From Pyrocephalus nanus (lineage: Eukaryota > Chordata > Aves > Passeriformes > Tyrannidae), in assembly GCA_038380795.1 (NCBI GenBank), contig CM076280.1, forward strand, positions 9,659,501 to 9,723,500: 64,000 nucleotides of DNA, in the 5' to 3' direction. Of the stretch, positions 54,320 to 64,000 are shown piece by piece. The first letter of the stretch is position 1. Each line of letters opens with the position of its first letter. The notes under the pieces were generated by a model that was not told the DNA's origin, searched no databases, and was given only the letters and a program-made list of their open reading frames with translations. A program made the translations under genes and the position numbers.

Positions 54320-56980
54320 AAAACCTCTGCAGCCACATTGTCTTCAGGACATCTCCAGCACTCCTCACGTGTACACGCGGTCACCTTCCCTCCTGCAAAG
54401 CTTCACTTTCTGTCTCCCTTTTCTACCCTCAAATCTGAGTTTGCTGCAGCCCAAAAAGCTACTTCATGTGTGTTAAAGTTGAGAGCAAAATCCACTTGGA
54501 GAGAGACAGGCTGACAGGCTTTGAGTTAGGAGATGCTGCATTTTCCTGGGGGAGCCCTAAAGCAGAAAGCCAGTATCTTCTGGGTCAGGAGCAGAATCAC
54601 GTGGCAAGATAAAATATCTCCCTCCCCTTGCCAGACTGACATATTTTGTAATTCACTGCATTTTAAACAGGCAACACATGGTGGAAAATGAAGTCAGACT
54701 GCCTCAGACAGCCTACATGACATAAACCTGAAAGGTGGTGTGGGGTTGTCCCACAGCTGCCAGGCTGATTCCAGATGAACCAGAATTAAACCTGTCTCTC
54801 CCTTGAGGTCTCCTTCCCATTTCACCAGGTGTTGAGCCAATTCCTGTCTTCAGGTTTTCACGCCTCCTTGAAAAGGTCATTTGGGCACATTTCTGACCTC
54901 TGCTGCTTTGGGTTCACGGGTCCAGACACCCCCTCCTGCCTTAATTCCCCCTGAGAGCAGGCTCTGTGTCATTAAACCAGGATCATCCCTTCCATGCATT
55001 TCCCTCTGCACCTCCCATGTCTTCTGGGAACCTTTTTGAGCTGCTTCCTGCAGCACAGCAGCAATAGTGAGACAGCTCACAGCCTCCTGGGAGTGGTGGG
55101 GGAATGGGAGCCCACCAGCAGGACATTTGGCACGTGTCCTACAACCTTTAGCCCCCTCAAAGCCCATCCAGGCTTCCCTCTGCCCCAGCTCCTTCCTGCA
55201 GGGCTGCTCCTGAGCCACAGCTCAGCCTGACTGTGGCTGAGGTCAAAGAACTGCATCCCTCCCGTTCCCCCTCGAGGAAAAGCAGATGGAGAGAAGGAAA
55301 AGATCTCATCTCGTGCCTAGACCACCACTGTGGTCTAAAACACCCTGCAGCACTGCAGAGAAAGCCCCTCACAGATCTGAACCCCCAAGTCTGGGCAGAT
55401 GCAGGCAGGGAATGTGGATGTGCCTCCCACTGAGGCACAGCCTGGGATGGAAAATCCATGGAAAATCATCAGTGATTCCCTGGGAGGTACACAAGCCTCA
55501 GAAATGGGAAGCAAACACCTCTCTGAGCAGCACACATCCCACAGCATGGCCCCTGACAAGCTCCTGTCAGACCCATGCCATGGTGTTCGTGTTCCCAGCA
55601 TGGCCAGTTCCCTCCAGCACTGGGGCCCAGCACTGGACAGATCTGCAGCTTTAAGGCACAGCCAGGCCGTGGAGCAGGTTGCTCTTCCCAGCCTCCACTG
55701 ACCTGCCAGAGTCAACTTAGCTGAGAGTAATTAGTGTGGTTATCAAGGGAAGAGGTGGATTAATGTGGGAAAGTCATTGATGAAGGCAGAGAAGGGCAGA
55801 TGCTTTCCTGGAGTCCCCAATCAATACAGACCTTGGAGGATGAATGAGGGCTTCAAAGAAAAGCATCAGTGAACAATTGAATGCTTTTAGCTCCCGGAGG
55901 GCTGCTCTGCCTGGAGCAACGAGTGAAATATGGCACAGGGCACCCTGCACACTCTGCCAATTATCCCTTGCTGGGTCCTCGGAAGGAGCCTCTGCCCACC
56001 AGGTGCCCATGCAAGGGAGGAGAACACTGGTGGAGCGGGATGAAGGTGGGAACCAAGGATGTGGAGGTGAATCTTTTGAGCTGAAGTCCAAATTCCTGGC
56101 CCTCTGGCTCTGCTCCACACCTTCCCTTGCCAGCAGGATGAGTGGACACCAACAACATGATGGGGCTGTTGGTGACCATCAGCGTGAAGGGCTCCCTGGG
56201 ACAGCCATGGCCTTGAAAGTGTTGCAAAAGAAAACCATCCTTACAGCCCCAAGTCCTCTCCCAGAGCCTGAGCAGCATCCAGCTCTCCTGCACTGTGCCT
56301 GTGCCCTGTCCTGTGCCATGGAGGGCTGTGCTGTCACTCACCACACAATGTGCTCCCCCTGCTCCACTTTGCTTTTGCTTTACTGTGCAGTGCAAAGATA
56401 AAGAAAGTGGGTCAGGAAGAGCCAGGAGGGGCTGCTGGGAGGGGAGGAAAGGAAGGGGGGAGCTGCGAGGTGACAGGCTCTGCTGCAGCCCCTCGGCAGA
56501 GCGGGACGGGGATGCCAGGCTGGTGGCCACCAAGGTTCCTGTGTGCCACCACTCCTGCCTGCACTGGATGCAAGGTGCACATGGACATGTCCCTGTGCCC
56601 AAAGCTGGCCCCTTCCAAGGCAAAGCCTTGCTGGTCTCTGAGGTGCAGAGATGCTTTTTTCAGGGAAACTGAGGCACTGGGAGGGAAGCAGCTTGCCCGG
56701 AGTCAGCAGTACCTGCTGGCACGGGGGTGCTGAGCCATGTGGGTGGCTCCTGGCACACTGGCCATGGCCCTTAGTGCCAGGAGCCAGAAGGGTATGGCCA
56801 CACACAGCCCATGGAGCCGAGTCCCCGTGTCCCAGATCCCGGTGCCAACAGGGCAGCGCTGCCCATCCAGGGCTCCCCGTGTCCCAGCTCCAGCCGTGCC
56901 ACCCGCCTGCAGCACCCAGCGGCTTTACTCGAAAGCCAAGCGGGGCGGGACAGCTCTGCAGAGAGGGAGCAAAACCAAAA
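54320..56980. other. Intergenic DNA, no gene seen
   Basis: No transposon, exon or RNA gene recognised. Confidence 0.55.
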
Positions 56981-56989
56981 CAAATCAAA

Positions 56990-57064
56990 GTTTGTTTTGT
57001 TTTGTTTTGTTTGTTTTTTTTTTTTTGATTTTTTTTTTTTTTTTTTTTTTGATTTTTTTTTTTT
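56990..57064. repeat. (TTTTG)n and poly-T tract
   Basis: Several TTTTG units lead into T runs interrupted by 'ga'. On the - strand it is an A-rich tail-like tract. No retroposon body is recognisable to its right on that strand. Confidence 0.93.
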
Positions 57065-57360
57065 CCCCGCTCCCGGCCCAGCTCCCTGCCCCTCCTCTGT
57101 CATCCCCGCTGGAATGTGTCTCCAAATTCCTCGCTGGCTCGCTGCGTGCTGCTGCCGGCTTCGCCTCTGATTGTTTGCAGCGATTGCGCTTTTCCCACAC
57201 TCCAGATCATGGCTAGGAATCACCGTGGCTCCGTGCCGGCTCCGGATCACCCCCAGCACAATGAGCGAGCGCAGGCTGAGGCGAAGCGCAGTTGCAGCAG
57301 CCGGCGGGTGCAGCGGGAGCTGCGTGACTCTGCCCTGAGTCACACCTGAGTCACACCAGC
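57065..57360. promoter_or_regulatory. CpG-rich block with RBPJ-type and tandem AP-1 motifs
   Basis: TTCCCAC (57192-57198) is the complement of the RBPJ core GTGGGAA. TGAGTCA occurs at 57336-57342 and 57347-57353 within an exact tandem duplication of ctgagtcacac (57335-57356), preceded by TGACTCT at 57325. A GGAATG TEAD-type word lies near 57111. No gene overlaps. Confidence 0.4.
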
Positions 57361-57399
57361 TCAGCCCCTCTGATCCCGCTTCAACACCTGCATCCAGCG

Positions 57400-60300
57400 C
57401 AAGGCCGGCAGCAGCTGCCACCCACCCCTTCACCCCACATCTGACACCGCCCCGGGGCTCACACAGGCTTGACCAAGCAGGGTTTGGTCAGATGCAGGGT
57501 GAGCAGGGCGCGAGGGAGAGATGTGGCTGCTGCCCTTCCACGTATTCCTGATGGAATGATTCCAGTTCAGTCTCCATTTCACAGTCCTGACACGGCACGG
57601 TCACGGTTTCAGGCGTGCCTCTTCCCCGGTGTGGAGGCTTAAAACGTTGGGATTTCTTCACTTGGGGAACACTTTTCCCTCTGAACACCTGGACTTTGCT
57701 CTCTGCAGGCCTTGGAGAGGGAGGTGGGTGGCTGCAGGGACACGTTTGCCGCCCACACTTTGTTTTTCCTGGCTGGGGCCACATCCCCTTGCCTGGTGTC
57801 ACTTCCCTGCTCCACACACACAAGGCAGCTGCCATTCCCATCAGTCTGGGCACGCTGGGGGGACCCTCATGCTGCAGTGCTGGGACATCAGGATGGCCCA
57901 AAAAACGGCTGAGACCAGCTCTGGTCGCCCAGATCCCTTGTCCATCCCAGCTCTGAAGATCTGACACCTCTAACCTTGAATCCGCCTATTCCCCACCACG
58001 GCATCAGCTGAACACCTGGCAGCTCCTTCCAACACCCCAAAATTCCCTTATCTGCACCATAAAGTGGGGAAGAAGTCCTGAGGAGAGGTGTTATCTGCTG
58101 CAGACAGGTCAGGAAACACCTGGGAGTCAGTGGCCTGGATTGACATGTCGAATCCAGGCTTCCCACAGCCGTTCCCTTCCATTAATGGACTGATTTTACA
58201 GTCACTCCATAAACTAGTTAATCCTTATCTGAAATTTATAAAAGGATAAACTGCACATGATTAAGACCATATTGTGTAAGGCACCCAGCTCCAACAAAAC
58301 AGCGCTGCAGCCCTGCAAGGAACCAGCACACGATCCCAGGTCCCTCAAGCCCTCCAGGACCAGAGAACAGGGGCTTTCCAGAGGTCACCCACAGCCCCGA
58401 GCACACTCCAGCCTCCCATCTCCCAGCCCAGCTCTAATCTCAGGGCTCAGGACTCTGGGCATGAATAAACTCACCTGTTATTTGCAAACAATTCACCCAG
58501 AAGTACTCGACAAACAAAAACCTGTAATTAAGCAAATAGCACGAACCCTCTCCCTCCTTGCAGAGCACTGCAAACTGGCTTCTGTTTGAGTTGTTTTATT
58601 GCAAAGGGTTTTCAATCACTCCTTTTATTTGGGATGGGGTAAAGGCTAAACATATTAAAAAAAAAAAAAAAATCAAGGAAAGAAGAGCTGGATGGACTCC
58701 TGCCAGGGCTCTATCACAGCTTTTCTCATAGGAAACCCCCCTAAACCTGCAAAGAACCCACAGTATTGCCTTCTGTGCTGCTCCTATCGCAAACCAAATA
58801 CAGTGGAACGTGAAAGTAAACAGTTTCTTTAGCCTGACTGAGTCGCCAGCTGCCAAATTATCAGACTCAGTGAAGCCTCAGCACTAACTGTGCCGTTTTT
58901 TGTGGCGTTGGAGCAGGAGGTGGCACAGCACATCATCCCCAGGACTCCCATTCCCTGCCCTGGGAGTGGGTCCTGCCCCCCAGAACAGCACTGCGTCCTG
59001 GGGATGAGGGATGGGGCAGGGTCCCACGGGAGAGAAGCCTCCAGGCTGCTGGCTCCAACATTGCCACCCCAAACCACTGGAGCTCGAGGTTCCCCTGCTG
59101 CTGAGCACGGACAAACTCACTGCACGTGCTGGCACATGTGGCTCAAACCCAGCGTTGGTGTCACCCCTGGGGGGCTCTGGCAATCCTTATCACGTTTTCC
59201 CAGTCACTCCCTCCTTCCCCACACAATGAAGGTCAGGGTGTAGAGGGACATTTGGGTTCCTGCCATCAAAACAGCCTGGTTTGGGTTGTTTTGGGTTTTT
59301 TCCTTCTTCCTGCCCGTCAAATCCCGGGTTCTCCATGTCCAGCAGACTCAAGGTGAGGTGGCCAACACGGCCTGTGGATGTTGGGATGGGCCAGCCCTGG
59401 GGCAGCCCTGCAGTCACTGCCCCACAGCAGAACCCCGTGCTCTGCCCTGCACGGGATGGGATCCCGCTCACAGACTTCCACTCAGGAAATGACCAAGCTG
59501 GGAAATTAATGTAGTCAACAAGCATTTACTGCTTTGCCTATTTTTTTTACTGCTTAGAGAAGGTTGTTTTTTTTTTTTAAAGGCTCAGTTTTTTCCAAGA
59601 GTTGGAAAGCCTGCCCCAGAGCAAACCCGCTGGGACAGCCAGCCTGGGGAAGCAAGAGGGTTCTGGTAATTCTGAAATAAAACTATTTCTTCTGTTAGAA
59701 AAACAAGTACTAGGCTGGCCAAAGACAAAATACTCTTGAGTGTTTGCTTTTAACACTTACAGAACCAGCTGGGGCTTTTCATTTAACAGCAGCTTCTCAC
59801 CTTGCAACGCTCCTTAAATGGAGGGTGCTGGTTTTTTAATTAACTTGAAATCAAATAAAAAAAATGGTTTCACTGGTCCCGAAAGAACACATTTTAATGT
59901 CTGGCTTTGTGAAGAGGAGCTTCCTCTGGCTGTGTGGGTTTTGCACAAGCCCAGCTAGCTTCCTCCTGCCCTCACAGCCCCCTTGGCCTCACCACCAGCC
60001 CTCAAACCACCCCCACCTCAAGCCCAGCACAGCTCTGTCTGTGCAGGAGAGTGCGGGGCCAAGCACAGGCTGCTCTGAGCCAGCAGTGACGGTCCCAGGG
60101 CTCTTTGCTGCCAGGAAATCTCGTGCATGTAGGCGGTGGAATAAGAGGTCAGGGAGGCACTTCTGGTGTCGCTGCTGGTGTCACCTCTGTGACACTGCGT
60201 GGGGAGCTCAGCCCTCTTATTAGACAGCAGAGCACCCACACGTCAGAAACCATCCGAGCGACGAGCGCGTAGGAAGCCAGGCGGGTTTCCTGTCTTGGCT

Positions 60301-63300
60301 CGGCTGCTGCTGCTGCTGCCCCGTGCCATGAGCCCCATCCCCATCCATGCCAGCCCCCAGGCAGTGTGGCACCACAGTCCCCACGGGCTCAGGGCAGCTC
60401 TGCCCTGCTGGGGGCACTGCCAGTGGTTGTGCAGCTCCGTCAGGAATCACTGCACATAAAGCTTGGCTGAGCTCTTTTTTCTCCTGTCGATAAAAGCATG
60501 TTCTTGGCCAGTGCTCAGGGCCAGGTTCTCCGTGGAAAAGGGGATCCATCTGGCAGGCAGCGTGTGATCCAAAACTATCAGGATGGAGGCACCGGCTTCC
60601 CAGGGAACTGAGGGGGATCTCCTCAACTAGTGAGAGGTGGGGAGGGTCAGATTCTTAGGTCTAATGGTCCTGGTGGCACAGACCATCGTTGCCACATTGT
60701 GCCATCCCCTGCTGTGCCACGCTGGCCAAGCCCTGGCAGCACTCTGAGGGGCCGGCGCTTGTGGGGGCTCAGTGAGGGCATCTCAGGTGTTTGTGCTGGA
60801 AACCATGGGCATCTGGGGCTGGGATTGCTGGGGCTGGGAGGGTGCAGGGCAGGGTGGCTGGGTTTTCAAATCCACTGGTTCACGGAGGAGCCAGCAAGGG
60901 AGGGGCAAGGAGCAGCCTGCCTAGTAATTGCGTTAATTACCCAGGCTCGCTCCGAGCACGATCCCACACTGAGCACGCTGCTGAGCCATCCACGCCGAGG
61001 CAGGTGCCTCACCATCCCCTACCAGGCTGTGTCACCGTCCCCTACTGTCCCCACCATCCCAGCAGGAGCATCCAGCAGGGCCTGGGCCACGTTCTGCTCC
61101 AAAGGCGGCTCCCAAACAGCTTCCCCATCCCTGTCAGACATCAAGGGTCACGTCTGGGGTCACCCTGGGTGTGCAGCCCTGGACACGATGACTTTTGGGA
61201 GAGGCACAGAGCAGTCACACACTGATTCTTTGCAGGCTGTTGGGAGGGCAAGGCAGGGACCCTGGTGATGCTCAGGGGGATCATCAGGGTCCCTGACTCC
61301 TGTCAATCCCCCGGGATCGATCCTGCTGTGCTCTGCAGGAGCAGGCAGGGTGGTGTGTGTGGGATCTGGCCCCGGGGCGTTCGCTCAGCCCGTGTCCAAG
61401 TGACGCAATGGAAAGCGGCAAGCAGGAGCGTGCCTTGCCCCTACTTGCAGCTCCTCCAGCTCTAGGGCTCGATGGTGGAGATAAACGGCCTTGATGGGAC
61501 GGCAGGACAAGTTCCAACACTGCTTCCCAGTGTCTGCTGCCAGCTTCGGAGCGTGAGAAAATACCAGGCAGGGAGGGAAGGATCAGCATCGCACGGATGT
61601 TTAGAGATGATTGATATTTTTATGGTGAAGTTGGGATTTTTGGGTTCCTCCATCCCTCCACGTGGCAGGTTCCTCGGCTCGGGCTTGCACGCACGTGTTG
61701 GGCGCTGCGCTGCCCACGGGCACCTGGTGACACACCACGGGCTGGGCTGCACCCCGAATTCTGACCCCTGCACCCACAGCTGGGTGCAGGCACCCACAGA
61801 GGCCATATACAGCTCCACACACGGCTCAGCAGCCCCGTCCCAGTCCCCACTCAGCACCAGCACACCTGGCTGAGCCCTCAGGCTGGTTAGGATGGACCCT
61901 CGTAACTAGTGAGTTTGAGAGCAAATCAAGCAAAACACCAAAATCACAAGTCCTCCATAGATGTCAATCCATCTCCATGGCCAGGGACCCTCTGGGTGTC
62001 CATCATGGGTGTCTGTCCATCTCCATGGACAGGCATCATCCCTGGGAAGGCTACCTGCAAGGAGCAGGAGCTGCTGCCTCCCTGCCCACACTGCAGCCGG
62101 TTCTGGGACTGGCCACGGGGGCTGTGGTTAAAAAGGAAGCAGCAGAGACAACTTGTTACTTCTCAAACAGGCACTGACATAACCTTTCCATTCAGCTCCA
62201 GATGACAATTCTATGGGGATCAGAGCATGCCAGGGCAGCCTCACTTTCTTTGGCTATCTGCATTTACAGCAGCTCTAGCACCAACTGAGAGAGTAAATCC
62301 TGGGGGGCACAATTCTCCTGGCCTGCTGGGAAGGACCAGACTCTTCCCAAGATGTTCTAGGACATGGCATTCTTCCCCCTTCCACCAGTGCTCAGTTATA
62401 CCACTAGGAAGACAGAAACAAGCCTGGGGAACACAGCTCTCCCTTCCTAGCAGGTTGTGGGACATGTCCGGGCATAAACCATCTCCTGCTGCAGATGATC
62501 CCTGTGTGCTCCGGGGATGCTGCCTCCTTGCAGGGGATCTGATGTGGGCAGGAGCTCCAGGACAGGTCCCCAGCAGGGCCCTGTGCCCACCTGGATCCCA
62601 CTGGAGAGGGGGAACCCCTGAAAGCAAGGTTAGCTCTCTGGGAAAGCTCCCTGCCTGCTGTGCTTCATCCCTCGAGATTGTCTGGAGGAATTCAGCCTGA
62701 TTATCATTAGAATAAAGGCCAGAGGAGCCCAGCTCTCCTTGGCTCCCACCATGGGTCTGACTTAGGGACCTGTTCTGGGATGCAGCTGGGAGCTCTGCCT
62801 TGTGCTTCCAGCAGTTCTGTTTTATCAGATCCCCGGCCCTCCAAAATCAGCCGCACACGGCTGATTGTTACCTGCCTGACTCTCTGTTACCTGCCTGACC
62901 ATCACCACATGAAACCCAGGGAAGGGGAGGTGTTCAAAGGCACATGCTCCAGGCTTGTGCTCCAGATGCAGTCTTGATCATTCTGGAGCATCTTGTCGGT
63001 GCTTCCACAGGGACATGGGTCAGGAGCAGATGGAGCCAAGTGGAGGGGTTCTGCTCCTTCCCAGTGGGCCCAAGTGAGGCTGCAATTGCAAAAAGGGAGT
63101 TTTTCCTAAATAAAGATGAGTCCTAGCTACAGATGGCAGGAACTGGACTAAAAAGACAGAGCCTGCTTCAAAATTAATGTCCAGAGCAGCTACTCTGGGC
63201 GAAGAAAACAATCCAGCAATCCTCCCAGGGAAACTGGATGTTCTATCAGTTAATTTGGAACCCGCACGTGGTTTCTATCATTATTTATGTCTGAGTGTGC

Positions 63301-63320
63301 AAAAAACAACCACCACGCAT
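57400..63320. other. Intergenic DNA, no gene seen
   Basis: No gene recognised. An A16 run lies at 58657-58672. A homeodomain-type inverted repeat (gtaatt-gcgtt-aattac) sits at 60924-60940. A diverged duplication of about 55 bases (ccatctccatgg...) occurs at 61965-62040. Confidence 0.55.
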
Positions 63321-63329
63321 CTGGGAAGG

Positions 63330-63620
63330 CGGGCACGCGCTTTTTGCCCCCGGCGCTGCCAGTAAATGCGCATTTCCGACGGGTCCCGGGGGTTCGCTCC
63401 TGCCTCCTTATCGGAGCCGGGACGCGTGTGGTTTTTTGATCCGGAATTGTGGCCCCGGGCGCTCCACCTGCCAGCTCCCCCTCCGCCACTCCCCGCGGAG
63501 GAGGAGGCTCCGCACCGTGGGATTTTCATCCTCCGGAGCAGCGGGGAAGCGGCCGTGCCCGGGCACGTCCCCATGGCAGGCAGCGCTTGGCTCCCCCCGG
63601 GCACTGGGGCGTTCAGCTCC
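63330..63620. promoter_or_regulatory. Gene-less CpG island near the right edge
   Basis: High CpG content (gcacgcgctttttgc, cccggcgctgcc, gggacgcgtgtgg, ccccgcggagg). By synteny NOTCH1 would lie further right on the + strand, but the open frames here do not resemble the NOTCH1 signal exon. It could promote a non-coding RNA or be an orphan island. Confidence 0.45.
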
Positions 63621-64000
63621 GTGGCCATGAGCTCACCCCAGCCCCTGATCCCAAATCAGTCCCTTCCTCTTGTTCTCCTCCAGCTGGGACCTTTAGGGAT
63701 GGGGGTTCTGCGTGGAAGTGGTGGAGAGGAGCCCAAATCAGAGGGTTCTGCTCCGAGGTGAGGCTCAGAGCCTGGGCAGGCCAGTCCCTTAGACTGTCCT
63801 CAAACATCTGCATAGCCACACTTCAACCCTGCTCTGGTTTCTCTCCAGCCCTTGGGCTGTTCCATGGCAGGTCCAAAAGATTTCCATGAGGGATGTGACC
63901 CTACAAAGACCTGCAACAGAGGAGATATTTATCCCCAACCATTAAACCAACGATTTTCAGAGAACTGGTCTGCAGGTACCTGAGTGCAACAGCCTGTCCA
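63621..64000. other. Right-edge DNA, nothing recognised
   Basis: No supported exon, repeat or RNA gene. Confidence 0.6.

Noticed and set aside
63449..63889. NOTCH1 first exon in the right-hand CpG island
   Set aside because: No frame shows a leucine-rich signal peptide followed by a donor; the frames are compositional.

Overview
The window is nuclear DNA from a vertebrate, almost certainly a bird. It carries spliced genes with GT-AG introns, 3'-end fragments of CR1 LINEs (the dominant avian retroposon), GC-rich CpG-island promoters and compact introns. Gene order and orientation match the vertebrate AGPAT2-EGFL7-NOTCH1 neighbourhood (human 9q34.3, as I know it). I cannot name the species from sequence alone.

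Layout. 1-5130 has no recognisable gene. 5140-6055 is a diverged tandem repeat built around a 'gcaccatgaggg' core and split by a CR1 fragment; it runs into the CpG-island promoter of AGPAT2. AGPAT2 (+ strand, six coding exons, 6216-13337, 272 residues) encodes 1-acylglycerol-3-phosphate O-acyltransferase 2 with all four acyltransferase motifs intact. EGFL7 (- strand, seven coding exons, 22396 down to about 17121) lies tail-to-tail with it and encodes a secreted endothelial protein: signal peptide, EMI domain, two EGF repeats and a C-terminal coiled coil. Its sixth coding-region intron carries a perfectly preserved miR-126 hairpin (18245-18327, - strand). A non-coding EGFL7 leader exon probably starts in the CpG island at 24.8-25.8 kb.

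26-64 kb contains no protein-coding gene that I can support. By synteny this is the EGFL7-NOTCH1 head-to-head intergenic region. It holds three further CR1 fragments, several homopolymer tracts, two short tandem repeats, three gene-less CpG-rich patches (45.5, 57.1, 63.4 kb) and clusters of ETS, GATA, SOX, FOX, NF-kB, RBPJ and AP-1 type motifs. These clusters make reasonable but untested vascular enhancer candidates.

How it works together. EGFL7 and miR-126 share a transcript and both act in endothelium, so the region on the right probably supplies their control. AGPAT2 is a lipid-synthesis gene that is a neighbour, not a functional partner. I found no evidence of an entirely new gene system. 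The most interesting open points are the EGFL7 C-terminus (read-through or spliced), the duplicated start-codon context in the EGFL7 leader, the tandem repeats abutting both promoters, and the motif clusters.
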